DNA from: GCA-020345945 sp964596985
Lineage (GTDB): Archaea; Thermoproteota; Bathyarchaeia; RBG-16-48-13; GCA-020345945
DNA length: 64,000 nt
Direction of reading: 5' to 3'
Assembly (NCBI GenBank): GCA_964596985.1
Contig: CAZQWG010000001.1
Coordinates: 1 to 64,000 of the forward strand
This document shows, piece by piece, positions 8,104 through 17,376 of this stretch. The notes below the pieces were generated by a model, which was given only the letters and a program-made list of their open reading frames with translations, had not been told where the DNA came from and did not search any database. The translations under genes and the position numbers were made by a program. How positions within the stretch are numbered: the first letter of the stretch is position 1; each line of letters begins with the position of its first letter.

Positions 8104-8846
8104 ATAGAATGCTTCTGAAGACCGAAGAAGTTGTTTCAGGATACGGAAAAATAATGGTCGTTCAAGGTATGTCGATTCACATCGACAACGAGGAGATCGT
8201 GACCATAATCGGTCCGAACGGTTCGGGCAAGAGCACATTCATCAAAACAATATTCGGTCTCATAAAACCCACAGAAGGGACGATCCTTTTCGAAGATACC
8301 GATATGACAGGGCTCAGATCCGATGAGATCATGAGATTAGGTATCGGCTATGTCCCCCAACTCGACAACATCTTCCCAACACTCACCGTAAGGGAGAACT
8401 TGGAGATGGGTGTCTACTCGAAGAAAGATACGAGTCTCGAGGAGACGATCGGAGAGACACTGGAGCTCTTCCCTTTGTTGAAAGATCGGGGAAAGGATCG
8501 GGCAAGTAATCTGAGCGGGGGACAACGCCAGATGCTGGCTGTTGCCAGGGCCCTCGTCGCGAAACCCAAGCTGTTGCTGCTTGATGAGCCTTCCTCAAGC
8601 CTCGCACCGAACCTAGTCGGGAAAGTATTGGAGAGAGTCGTTGAGATCAGAGATCTAGGAACATCTATTCTACTGGTTGAGCAGAATGCTAGGAAAGCCC
8701 TTCAGGTATCGGACAGGGGATACGTAATGGTAATGGGAAAGAAGGCGTACGAGGGAACAGCGTGGGAGATATTGAACCATAAGGAGATAGGGCAATTATA
8801 TCTCGGAAGAAAAGCCAGAGATAAAAGAAAAAAGGGTGCTGACTAG
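8100..8846 (+). CDS. livF: Branched-chain amino acid ABC transporter ATP-binding protein LivF
   Basis: The 248-residue second ATPase of the transporter has Walker A 'GPNGSGKST', 'GIGYVPQLDNIFPTLTVREN', signature 'LSGGQRQMLAVARAL', Walker B 'LLLLDEPSSSLAPNL' and 'LLVEQNARKAL'; the PSSSLAP and VEQN signatures identify LivF. ATG 8100 overlaps the livG stop. Its stop TAG (8844-8846) interlocks with the stop of the convergent binding-protein gene through a shared CTAG. Confidence 0.93.
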   Translation: MNRMLLKTEEVVSGYGKIMVVQGMSIHIDNEEIVTIIGPNGSGKSTFIKTIFGLIKPTEGTILFEDTDMTGLRSDEIMRLGIGYVPQLDNIFPTLTVRENLEMGVYSKKDTSLEETIGETLELFPLLKDRGKDRASNLSGGQRQMLAVARALVAKPKLLLLDEPSSSLAPNLVGKVLERVVEIRDLGTSILLVEQNARKALQVSDRGYVMVMGKKAYEGTAWEILNHKEIGQLYLGRKARDKRKKGAD

Positions 8847-10039
8847 GACAAGCTGACTCCTTCACTTGAAGTCCAGGTTCCTATTTGCACCATCTTGTAG
8901 GATCCTTCGACCATTTGAACTTCCCAGATAATGTATTCCCCTACGACATCACCGTTGCTATCGAAAGTCTTTGTGCCGCTGGCTCCCTTGTAGTTGTTCC
9001 CGACATCCGGCATCGCCTTCATTATCGCTTCGCCATCGTAACTCGCTGCCTTGGCTACCGCGTTCATTGCTATCATTGCAGCATCGTACGCATAGTCTGC
9101 ATAGATACCAGGATCGGCACCGAACTTCGCCTTGAAGGCATCCAGAAAAGCATTATTCTCCGCGCTACCCGTCGGTGTAGTCGGCTTCGTACCTAACATA
9201 CCTAGCATAGCATCTGCAACCCCAGGAGAACCGAATATTGCTTCGTCTGCCACACCTTCAGCGCATATCCATTTTGAGGTGATCCCCAACTCTTTTGCCT
9301 GCTTGAACAATATCGCACCGTCGTCTGCGTACGACACATCGATGATCACGTCTGGGTTCGCTGCCTGCAATCGACCTAGCTCAGTCTTGTAACTCGCAGC
9401 CCCGAGTTCATACCGGACGGTAACGACGACCGAGCCGCCTCCTTCCTCGAAAACCCTCTTGAATACTTCTTCCAGACCAATGCCGTATTGATTGTTGATG
9501 GCGATGATTCCCGCGGTCTTGTAGCCTTTCTCCAGTGCGAGTTGAGCCATTGCTATACCTTGTAGTTCGTCGCTTGGACAAACCCTGAAGATGTAGTTGC
9601 CTGCGTCTGTCACAAGAGGAGACGTAGAGGCAGGGGAGACGAGCACGACTCCGTTTTCCTCGCAGATAGGAGCTGCAGCCATCGTACATGAGCTTGCATA
9701 AGCTCCTACAATGATCTTCACTCCATCGACGTCAATCAGTTTTCTCACCGCTTCAGCTGCCTTGATCGCATCGGTTCCTGTATCTTCCTCTATGAGTTCG
9801 AATTTCCATCCCCCGACACCGCCTTGTTCATTCACCTGATCCACGGCTAGCCGAACTCCGTTGCGGAATCCCTCAGCGTAGGGACTCAACGGACCGCTGA
9901 TAGGCAATATGTGACCGATCTTGACGGTACCCTTTGCCACTAACGAGCTTGGATATACCACGAATTGCCACAGTAGTGCTGCTACAATGATAGCACCGAC
10001 AACAATAGCGACCTTCTTTGTTGGAAAAGTACTAGACAA
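8843..10039 (-). CDS. Branched-chain amino acid-type ABC transporter substrate-binding protein
   Basis: The 398-residue periplasmic-binding-fold type I protein begins with a short cytoplasmic stretch and one hydrophobic segment (residues about 9-28). A Leu/Ile/Val-binding domain follows: 'TVKIGHILPISGPLSPYAEG', 'VRLAVDQVNEQGGVGGWKFE', 'IVGAYASSCTMAAAPICEEN', and 'YADYAYDAAMIAMNAV' near the end. No lipobox cysteine is present, so it is probably anchored by the N-terminal helix. It is convergent with livF and almost certainly supplies the LivHMGF transporter. The minus-strand TATA-like CCTATACAA lies about 25 nt before ATG 10039, pointing to a leaderless mRNA. Confidence 0.92.
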   Translation of the reverse strand: MSSTFPTKKVAIVVGAIIVAALLWQFVVYPSSLVAKGTVKIGHILPISGPLSPYAEGFRNGVRLAVDQVNEQGGVGGWKFELIEEDTGTDAIKAAEAVRKLIDVDGVKIIVGAYASSCTMAAAPICEENGVVLVSPASTSPLVTDAGNYIFRVCPSDELQGIAMAQLALEKGYKTAGIIAINNQYGIGLEEVFKRVFEEGGGSVVVTVRYELGAASYKTELGRLQAANPDVIIDVSYADDGAILFKQAKELGITSKWICAEGVADEAIFGSPGVADAMLGMLGTKPTTPTGSAENNAFLDAFKAKFGADPGIYADYAYDAAMIAMNAVAKAASYDGEAIMKAMPDVGNNYKGASGTKTFDSNGDVVGEYIIWEVQMVEGSYKMVQIGTWTSSEGVSLS

Positions 10040-10064
10040 TCTTCACTCACTCTTCCCAAATTGT

Positions 10065-10081
10065 ATAGGCAATACGCCTAT
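10065..10081. promoter_or_regulatory. Inverted repeat in binding-protein promoter
   Basis: ATAGGC, five bases, then GCCTAT form a perfect 6-bp dyad that overlaps the TATA-like region 26-42 nt before the binding-protein start. It could be an operator for a ligand-responsive regulator. The TGCCTATA half is repeated upstream of livH. Confidence 0.4.
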
Positions 10082-10318
10082 GTCCTTCCGTAAGGGTTGG
10101 AATCGGTATTTTAGATTTCGTATGCGCTCACAAAAGAGACAGTAGGCATATTTGTGGACACACCGATCGATCTTGTCAACAGTACACGTAATTCCACCAT
10201 ATTTCGGCGCACGATCATATTGCACATATTCCAGTCGTCTTGAGGTCTAATGGTCAATTCCAAATTATCAACTTGGCCTTCCAAGGTGCAGCTGGTCAAT
10301 CGCACAGAGAGCAAAACA

Positions 10319-10993
10319 TTATAGGACCCTTCCGTCACGCATCCTGACAATCCTGTCGGCGTAATCGGCGACGATTAGGTCGTGGGTTGTCACGATTACC
10401 GTGACATCCTGTTCTCGTCTCAGCTCAGATAGAAGCCCAACGAGTTTCAGACCAGTGTCCGTGTCGACGTGTCCGGTAGGTTCATCTGCCACTACTATTG
10501 AGGGGTCATTTATAAGTGCCCTCGCGATAGCCACTCTCTGCTGTTCTCCCCCGCTCAACTCATCAGGTCTATTATGCAGACGCTCTTCGAGACCGACCCG
10601 GTCAAGCAGTTCAAGGGCTTTATGCCTCGCCTTATCCTTGGGAAGACCGGTTGCGATCGTCGGTAATTCAACATTCTCCAGAGCGGTCAATACTGGAATC
10701 AGGTTGTACATTTGGAAAACGAAGCCGATCTTCTCGCGCCTGAGTTCAGTCATCCTCTTCTCGCTGGCGGCGGTCATGTCTTCTCCTTCAAAGAGTAACT
10801 TGCCGCTTGTCGGCCTTTCAAGCCCTGTGATGAGATTCAGCAATGTCGTCTTCCCGGATCCAGATGGTCCCATGATCGTTGTGAATTCGCCTCGCGCGAA
10901 TCCAAGATTCACATTATCGACTGCTGTGATTCTCATTCCTCGGATATAGTATATCTTCGTCAGATCATATGCCTCGATAACATACTCAGACAT
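10319..10993 (-). CDS. ABC transporter ATP-binding protein (LolD/MacB type)
   Basis: The 224-residue ATPase has Walker A 'GPSGSGKTTLLNLITGLERP', Q-loop 'GFVFQMYNLIPVLTALENVE', signature 'LSGGEQQRVAIARAL', Walker B 'IVVADEPTGHVD' and H-loop 'VTTHD'. The VFQ.YNLIP and EPTG patterns are those of LolD/MacB/FtsE-type ATPases that power mechanotransmission permeases rather than ordinary importers. Its start overlaps the stop of the upstream permease gene by eight bases, so the three genes 14226 to 10319 form one operon. Confidence 0.92.
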   Translation of the reverse strand: MSEYVIEAYDLTKIYYIRGMRITAVDNVNLGFARGEFTTIMGPSGSGKTTLLNLITGLERPTSGKLLFEGEDMTAASEKRMTELRREKIGFVFQMYNLIPVLTALENVELPTIATGLPKDKARHKALELLDRVGLEERLHNRPDELSGGEQQRVAIARALINDPSIVVADEPTGHVDTDTGLKLVGLLSELRREQDVTVIVTTHDLIVADYADRIVRMRDGRVL

Positions 10994-12548
10994 GGCGCAT
11001 AGCCTCGGATGGTTCGATCTTTCCCGCGGTATAGGCTACGTAGGACCCAGCTAAGGTGCTGAGGGTTGTCGCGAAGAGAACCCCTCCTACCATGCTCATT
11101 GTTAAGTCGGGGGCTATCTCGATAAGGCGATCGACTGTGAACGGGTCCGTCGGCCGGATGAGTAGAAGGAACAAGAGAAAAGAGATTATCATGAAAAGCG
11201 AACTGTATATGTCATATTCTCGGGGCCACAGATACATCAAGATCCCGATTATTACTAGCCATGAGAGCAAGGCGATAATATAGTTTCTTAGGAAAGGATT
11301 ATCCAGGGAGGTCCCACCGTAACTATTGGCAATGATCCAAGCATATTCCGTATTGGGAATAGAAAGGCCGTAGAAGACCTGAGCAGAGACTGTTGCCATT
11401 GTTGCTGCCACAAGGCTCCCGAAAAGACCGGCAATGATACCGATGAGGGAAGACTCGGCTATCACCATTCTAATTATATAGGATGGGTTGAAGCCTATAG
11501 CCTTCATTAAACCCAATTCTCTGATCCTCTCCAGGACGGATGAGAAGACCGTGTTGAAGACTTGAAAGCCTCCGATTATAATAGAAATCATGAGGATAAG
11601 GGCAAGATACCATTCCATACTTGCTTTCTCTGGCCCAAGCATCTTTTGGGCAAGTGCATTTTGGATCAACATCTGGACTAGTAGCAAACAAGGGATACCG
11701 ACGCCGAGGATCGTCAGTACAAACCGCCCGATCCGTCTGTGAAGATTTCGGTACGCGAGAACTATGATGCTTACCCGTTTCCGCCAGCTTATTATCTTGA
11801 TTATTCTCGCGATTAGCATGGAGAAGGCTACTGGGATAACGGACACGACCAATGCGTAGTACGGCGTCATATCCAAGCCATAGGGTGCATCCTCTATTTC
11901 AAGAGAACATTCAATTATCTTTGAATTCACATTAGATAGAACGAGATAGATGGCGATTGGGATGACTTCTTCGTTGATTAGGAAGTATGTGTCCTTGGAA
12001 GGACGGGGATTCAGATTCACTGACTTGCGGTTGATCCAAGTTTCTCTACTATCCATCATTATGTTTATTGATACCTCTGTTGTGAAACTCGACATGAGAA
12101 GTCTGATCTTGATTTCATTTCCGCTGAGTATCCCTTCGACAATGTAGATTGCCTCGACATATACGTCTCTGGAAGAGCCCTCCGTATTGACTTGAATGGT
12201 AGTCTGGTTTTCCAATCCTACGACTTTATAGGTTGGTCGAGCCAGATTTGAGATGCTCACGTCCTTGATTTCTACTCTGTCCATAGGATAGGGTATAGGA
12301 ATATCTATGGTGTACCCGACCCCGGTTGGGTAGTAGGCCTTGGCATGGAGCCTTACCGATACTGTGGCATACCCACCATTATCGATGCTTATCGTTATTC
12401 TATTATCAGGCTGAAGGTAGTCTGAACTATCTGAAGCAAAGTAGTAATCCATACTCTTTGCCTTACACAGGGAAGGTCCACCAAATGTTGAAACCAGTAC
12501 AAGGGAAAGGAGGATTAGTGCTGATAGATACCCACCGAATCGCTTCAT
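10986..12548 (-). CDS. FtsX/MacB-type ABC permease with N-terminal signal peptide and extracellular domain
   Basis: The 520-residue membrane protein starts with a signal peptide or anchor (residues 5-25) followed by about 195 mostly extracellular, beta-rich residues. A helix near 232-250, the cytoplasmic 'VLAYRNLHRRIGRFVLTILG' (a typical FtsX entry motif) and four FtsX-domain helices follow, including 'ERIRELGLMKAIGFNPSYII', the conserved coupling motif. It ends with 'KIEPSEAMRHV', the usual C-terminus of these permeases. It is the second gene of the operon, one base after the larger permease. The exported substrate is unknown. Confidence 0.82.
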   Translation of the reverse strand: MKRFGGYLSALILLSLVLVSTFGGPSLCKAKSMDYYFASDSSDYLQPDNRITISIDNGGYATVSVRLHAKAYYPTGVGYTIDIPIPYPMDRVEIKDVSISNLARPTYKVVGLENQTTIQVNTEGSSRDVYVEAIYIVEGILSGNEIKIRLLMSSFTTEVSINIMMDSRETWINRKSVNLNPRPSKDTYFLINEEVIPIAIYLVLSNVNSKIIECSLEIEDAPYGLDMTPYYALVVSVIPVAFSMLIARIIKIISWRKRVSIIVLAYRNLHRRIGRFVLTILGVGIPCLLLVQMLIQNALAQKMLGPEKASMEWYLALILMISIIIGGFQVFNTVFSSVLERIRELGLMKAIGFNPSYIIRMVIAESSLIGIIAGLFGSLVAATMATVSAQVFYGLSIPNTEYAWIIANSYGGTSLDNPFLRNYIIALLSWLVIIGILMYLWPREYDIYSSLFMIISFLLFLLLIRPTDPFTVDRLIEIAPDLTMSMVGGVLFATTLSTLAGSYVAYTAGKIEPSEAMRHV

Positions 12549-12549
12549 C

Positions 12550-14226
12550 TCAACCCCTTCTCATGGCTTCAATCGGAGGAAGCATGGCCGCCAGGTAGGC
12601 GGGAACAAGGCTGGAGATCAGGCTTGTGGCGGTGGAAAGACCGATCGCCATCATCCCCCAGTCAAAGGTCAGTCTCAGCTCAATCTCTGGAAGAAAAGAA
12701 GAGAGGAGGGGAACGAAGTCTCCTGTCGGCAATAGGATGCCTGAAGACAGTATAGATAGCATAGAAGAGACGAAGAACCCTATGATTCCTGCAAAAAGAC
12801 CGAGAATCAAGGCTTCCACCATCAGCGTAGAGAGGATAAAAGTAGCCCCGAATCCAAGGGATTTCAAGAGACCGATCTCCCAACGCCTCTCAAGAACCTG
12901 CGTGTAGACGACCGCCGCAATGAAGACTCCTGCAGCAATCTCCGATATGATAATGTTTTGAAGATTCGCTACAGCTACGAATTTAGTCGGAGCCACACTG
13001 CTAAAAGCGGAGCCAAATTGGTCTTGACCCGTTGAGTAACGCTTCCTCAGGAGTGGAATATAGACGTTCACATCTGGCAATGACCACAAGGTATTGAGAG
13101 TCTGATCCACACCCACCTCCGGTTTCAGCTTGATGAAGATGCATGTCACCCTTTTTCCGAATCCGAAGATCTCCTGAAGATCGTTGTATGCCGTAACCAC
13201 ATAGTCGTCGTAGGGTGTGGTCGTCCAGAACACGCCTACTATCTTCATTCGGATCTCCTTCTCGATTGAGAAGTAGAAACGTTCTTGCCATCGGTCTTCC
13301 GCCCAAGCCCAGAAACTTTGCCATATGTTTCTAAACTGTCTTTCCCTCAGTTTTCCCGGGCTGTCGTGGATACATGAGAGTTTCTCGGCAGGTATCACCA
13401 AGGTATCTCCTACGGAGAGGTTGTGGGACTTGGCGAAGTTATATCCGACCATTACCTCTTGACCCACACCTTGGATAGCCCTCCCCTGAAAGAATAGACC
13501 TCTCTGCCCTAGGCGTTTAGACTCGACGTTTGCGTCGACCCCGGATATCAAGATATCCGAGGAGAAAAGGTCAACAGACCCGTCCTCATGCTCGATCAAC
13601 CATTTCTTGGAGGCAAGTTCGCTGTCAAGAGAGGTGTCTTGAAATTGGATCTTGACGTCGCCCACGTATGGTTCGGCCCATTCGATTCCAGGGGTTGCTC
13701 TTATCTCTGCAAGCAGGTCTTCAGGAAGTAAGGATGAAGGTCCACGGAAATGCTCGCCGATTGGAAGATCGTGCCACCAAGAATGCTCCTTAGTGATCAG
13801 AACATCACAGAAGTAGGGATAGCCGACATCGATTCCGGCGAACAGAGACCTCTCGGCTTCCCCTGATGTAAGGTCGAATCCAATCGACTGGGATATGTTT
13901 ACTGTACACATAAAACCCGTGATGGCTGCGATGAGACTCAGCACTGTTAGAGTGGTTCTCCACCTTCGCCTCAAAAGGTTCCTATATGAGAAGGAGAGGA
14001 TCGTCTCAGGGTATCGTCGGAATCTCAGGCCGAAAGGCTTTGATCTCTTGAAGCTAACCTCGGGAAGCCGCCGCTCTAAGCCTGCAACCTTCTCCTTGAG
14101 ATCCCTGTTCTTCTGGATCAGTTGGCTACAACGTTTAAGCAGTACCTCGTTGAGATCAAGCAGCTCGTCCAGATCTTTCTTCCTCAGTCGGACGGCCTCT
14201 TCATCATCATGACTGCTCTTGCTCAC
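12550..14226 (-). CDS. FtsX/MacB-type ABC permease with N-terminal coiled coil
   Basis: The 558-residue permease begins with a charged coiled-coil of about 50 residues ('LRKKDLDELLDLNEVLLKRC' onward), then 'SFSYRNLLRRRWRTTLTVLS' leading into the first membrane helix. A large extracellular domain (about residues 100-400) and three C-terminal helices follow, with 'ERRWEIGLLKSLGFGATFIL' as the coupling motif and terminal 'LPPIEAMRRG'. The N-terminal coiled coil is unusual for the family and may form cytoplasmic contacts. With the second permease and the ATPase it probably makes a heteromeric exporter or extrusion complex. Confidence 0.8.
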   Translation of the reverse strand: MSKSSHDDEEAVRLRKKDLDELLDLNEVLLKRCSQLIQKNRDLKEKVAGLERRLPEVSFKRSKPFGLRFRRYPETILSFSYRNLLRRRWRTTLTVLSLIAAITGFMCTVNISQSIGFDLTSGEAERSLFAGIDVGYPYFCDVLITKEHSWWHDLPIGEHFRGPSSLLPEDLLAEIRATPGIEWAEPYVGDVKIQFQDTSLDSELASKKWLIEHEDGSVDLFSSDILISGVDANVESKRLGQRGLFFQGRAIQGVGQEVMVGYNFAKSHNLSVGDTLVIPAEKLSCIHDSPGKLRERQFRNIWQSFWAWAEDRWQERFYFSIEKEIRMKIVGVFWTTTPYDDYVVTAYNDLQEIFGFGKRVTCIFIKLKPEVGVDQTLNTLWSLPDVNVYIPLLRKRYSTGQDQFGSAFSSVAPTKFVAVANLQNIIISEIAAGVFIAAVVYTQVLERRWEIGLLKSLGFGATFILSTLMVEALILGLFAGIIGFFVSSMLSILSSGILLPTGDFVPLLSSFLPEIELRLTFDWGMMAIGLSTATSLISSLVPAYLAAMLPPIEAMRRG

Positions 14227-14883
14227 CTAAACCTCTTCCATCCTCGTAGAATAGGAATGACCTCATCTTATTACTCTTGAATATTTCGGTGTTCTCAAGC
14301 ACCATTGTTCAGCCAAACCAGTACAGGTACGACTAAACTAGGGAATCGTCTTGCACCCCCTGACACTGACACCCATATTACATGACTCGTACAGATTCAC
14401 GTTCTATCTCCGTGCTTACTGAACTCGGATTCATCAAGAATCGGGCATATAATAAGTGATATTTAAACGATATTTCAGAATTTAACCCAAATTCCACCTT
14501 AACCATAACCGACTCACTGCATACCGTTCTAGGGTCTTCTCCTCAAGCTCACCAACCCCAACATGGAATATTGTAAAATCCTATCAAAAGGGTTCCATGA
14601 CAATTACAGTAGTCACAATATCCTAAGCCTTGATAAGCAAGATCTATGAATACTTCTGCCCAAAGCCAACCGGCTTTTTCAGGAGACCGAAAACAAGGCA
14701 TCAAACCTATCGAATTCATCAGATTCAAGAAAATCATGGAATGGCCCGAGTGTTCCCTCGAACCGATACCAGACGAAAGTTGATAGAAAGAAGCAACAGA
14801 CAAGGACTTAACGGAACCAACACATCAATATCTATATATCCATCCTATTTCATTTACCGTGAGAATCATCTGCAGGGATACTT
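14227..14883. other. Intergenic region of about 650 bp upstream of EF-2
   Basis: It lies between the divergent permease operon and EF-2. It contains an AT-rich tract at about 14446-14485 with a direct repeat GATATTT-AAAC-GATATTT, which could hold permease-side promoter elements. A 45-codon plus-strand frame (14647-14784) has no ribosome-binding site or recognisable similarity. No RNA gene is apparent. Confidence 0.4.
14832..14839 (+). promoter_or_regulatory. TATA-box of EF-2
   Basis: CTATATAT lies 45-52 nt upstream of the true EF-2 ATG at 14884, placing transcription start near 14860 and leaving a short leader. Confidence 0.5.
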
Positions 14884-17103
14884 ATGCCGAGATACAAGCA
14901 GACAGAAGAAATCTTGAAAATCGCGCACAATATGGACCAACTGCGAGAAGCGTAGGGTCTACCCCTACGCTCGCGAACGGTCGGCATTATTGCGCACGTT
15001 GATCACGGCAAGACTACGATGACAGATAGTCTTCTCGCTGCCGCAGGTATTCTCTCACCCTCATTGGCCGGTCAGGCTCTGGCGATGGACTATTTGGAGG
15101 AGGAACAGCAACGGCAAATGACGATTAAAGCGGCCAACATAACCCTCTACCATGAACGGGACGGAACTCCTTACGTGATCAACCTCATTGATACGCCGGG
15201 GCATGTCGATTTCACTGGGCGGGTGACCCGCAGCCTCCGGGCTATCGACGGTGTCGTAGTCGTAGTTGATGCCGTCGAGGAGGTTATGGTCCAGACGGAG
15301 ACCGTGACTAGACAAGCCCTCGAGGAGCGAGTGCGTCCCCTCCTCTACGTCAACAAGATCGACCGGCTCATCAAGGAGATCAAACTCACCCCGGATAAGA
15401 TTCAAGAAAAACTGGGGCGAATAATCCGAGATTTCAACAACCTTATTGAGATGTACGCCGAACCCCAGTTTAAGGATGCCTGGAAGGTGAACCCTGCAGC
15501 GGGAACCGTAGCCTTTGGGTCAGCAAAGGATCGCTGGGGCTTCACCGTGCAGATTGCCCAGAAGAAAGGAGTCGGATTCGAGGATATTGTGAAGGCATAC
15601 CAAGCCGACGACATATCTTCATACGTCGAGCTTTGCCCTCTCCACGAGGCCATCCTGAACATGTTCGTGGAACACCTACCACCTCCTCACATTGCCCAGA
15701 AGTATCGGATTCCCAAGATTTGGAGAGGAGACGCGGAGAGCGATATAGGCCAGGCTATGATCAACTGCGACGAGAGTGGTCCTATCGTCATGTGCATAAG
15801 CGACGTCAAGGTCGATCCGCAGGCCGGTGTCGTCGGGACAGGAAGACTCTTCAGCGGAACCGTAGAATCTGGTGACGAAGTGCATCTGCTAAACGCCAAA
15901 AAGACAGAGCGGGTCCAAGAAGTCTGCATCTACATGGCTCAGTTCCGGGAGATCGTCGGGTCACTTCCCTGCGGAAACATCCCAGCATTACTAGGAGTAA
16001 GCTCGGTTCGAGCAGGGGAAACGGTGGCGACAACCAAAGACATGGTCTCCTTCGAGGAGATCCATTACGTCAGCGAACCTGTCATGACAGTGGCAATAGA
16101 GCCGAAACATCCCCGCGACCTACCGAAACTTGTCGACTTCATGAACAAACTTAGCATAGAGGACCCGACCCTTGTAACCAAGATAGACAAAGAGTCTGGA
16201 GAGTACCTCATCAGCGGAATGGGCCAGCTGCACCTGGAGATAGCGACCACATGGATCACAAAGACAGGGCTGGAAATATCGACGGGAAAACCCATCATCA
16301 TATACAGAGAATCCATCAGAGGAAGCGCAGGACCTTTTGAGGGGAAGTCGCCCAACAAACACAACCGGGTATACATAACTGTGGAACCACTCGACGAGGA
16401 GACTATCAATCTAATGAGGAAGGGGGTAATCCACGAATACACCGACCGAAAGAAAGTCGCCCAGATCCTTCGAGAACACGGATGGGATACAAACGAAGCC
16501 CGCGGGGTATGGGAGATAGAACCCCATTTCAACATTTTCACAAACGTCACGAGAGGGGCACAATACCTCAACGAGGTGCGGGACACGATCAGATCAGGAT
16601 TCTCTTGGAGTATCGAGGAAGGACCTCTAACCCGCGAGACTATGAGAGGCGTAAAGGCGAAGCTAGTGGACGTGGATCTCCATGAAGACCCGATACATAG
16701 GGGTGCAGCCCAGATAATACCGGCGACTAGGCGTTCCTTCTTTGCCGGCTTTCTCTCAGCTAACCCATGCTTGCTTGAGCCGATTCAGAAGATCACTGTA
16801 AAATGCCCAGTAGAGCAGGTAGGTCAGATTACGCGCGTCATCGCCTCGAAGAGGGGGAGCGTACTCTCTGTCGACCAGAAGGAATACATGACGATCGTGA
16901 CTGGGGAGCTGCCTGCGTCCGAGACTTTCGATCTTTCTGAGGTCATTCGAAGCGCCACAGGCGGTAGAGCATTCTGGGGTCTCGAGTTCAGCAGGTGGGC
17001 TCAAGTACCCACCTCGCTTCAAGGAGAGATTATTGCCGAGATCCGTCAGCGCAAAGGACTTTCACCTAAACCTCCCAAAGCTCAGGACTTTATGGAACGA
17101 TAA
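14884..17103 (+). CDS. fusA: Translation elongation factor EF-2, interrupted by a 30-nt tRNA-type intron
   Basis: Exons are 14884-14947 and 14978-17103; joined, they encode 729 residues, the normal aEF-2 length. Exon 1 gives 'MPRYKQTEEILKIAHNMDQL' plus R, exactly the archaeal EF-2 N-terminus, and exon 2 resumes with 'VGIIAHVDHGKTTMTDSLL' (P-loop). Without splicing, TAG 14953-14955 stops translation after 23 codons. Downstream are the G3 'DTPGHVDF', G4 'NKID' and domain IV 'DVDLHEDPIHRGAAQI' containing the diphthamide histidine. EF-2 moves tRNA and mRNA through the ribosome after peptide transfer. The first ATG inside uninterrupted sequence is at 15019, so automated calls probably lack the P-loop. 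It is monocistronic with its own TATA-box. Confidence 0.96.
14948..14977 (+). other. 30-nt BHB-type intron in EF-2
   Basis: A perfect hairpin, 9 bp (14949-14957 with 14963-14971) with loop UCUAC, sits on a 4-bp central helix (14942-14945 UGCG with 14972-14975 CGCG, one G-U pair). It is flanked by three-base bulges at 14946-14948 and 14976-14978, the archaeal bulge-helix-bulge recognised by tRNA splicing endonuclease. An outer GACC/GGUC pairing (14935-14938 with 14979-14982) lies beyond a 3-nt asymmetry. Removal of 30 nt restores the frame. Cutting after the second bulge base gives Leu-Arg-Ala-Val-Gly; one base earlier gives Leu-Arg-Thr-Val-Gly. Both fit the family. Confidence 0.85.
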
Positions 17104-17178
17104 TCGGTTCCGATTCTCAGCCGAGATTTGCTGAGGCTCTCGGAGAAGTACTCCTTGCACGTAAAGGGAATCACTTCT

Positions 17179-17203
17179 CGAGGGGGAAAATATGCCCCCT
17201 TCG
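17179..17203. terminator. Hairpin between convergent EF-2 and TIGR00300 genes
   Basis: CGAGGGGG, a short A-rich loop and CCCCCTTCG form an 8-bp GC-rich stem between two convergent gene ends (17103 and 17377). A pyrimidine-rich stretch follows at about 17229-17262. It could aid termination for EF-2, though archaeal terminators usually depend on the T-rich run alone. Confidence 0.35.
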
Positions 17204-17376
17204 GTCGATTCCTTTAGCCTGTTGCCGTAGTGTTCTATCAGTTTCTCTCGTTTCCTTTCAATCGTAATACCCTCCAATATTGTGGGGAATGTAGACTTGA
17301 ATTCCCCTCTCGGTCGTTGACTGGAGCGTCAGGGAAGGAGACGTGCTATCCTCTCCTCTTCCAATAGTACGGAGGG

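Noticed and set aside
14647..14784. 45-codon plus-strand frame upstream of EF-2.
   Set aside because: No ribosome-binding site, no recognisable similarity; probably chance.
14953..14955. In-frame TAG in EF-2 as a pyrrolysine codon, suggested by the MtmB homologue nearby.
   Set aside because: The TAG lies inside a hairpin insertion absent from all EF-2 proteins I know, with bulge-helix-bulge structure; removal restores the family sequence. The MtmB homologue here also lacks Pyl, so there is no sign of Pyl use.
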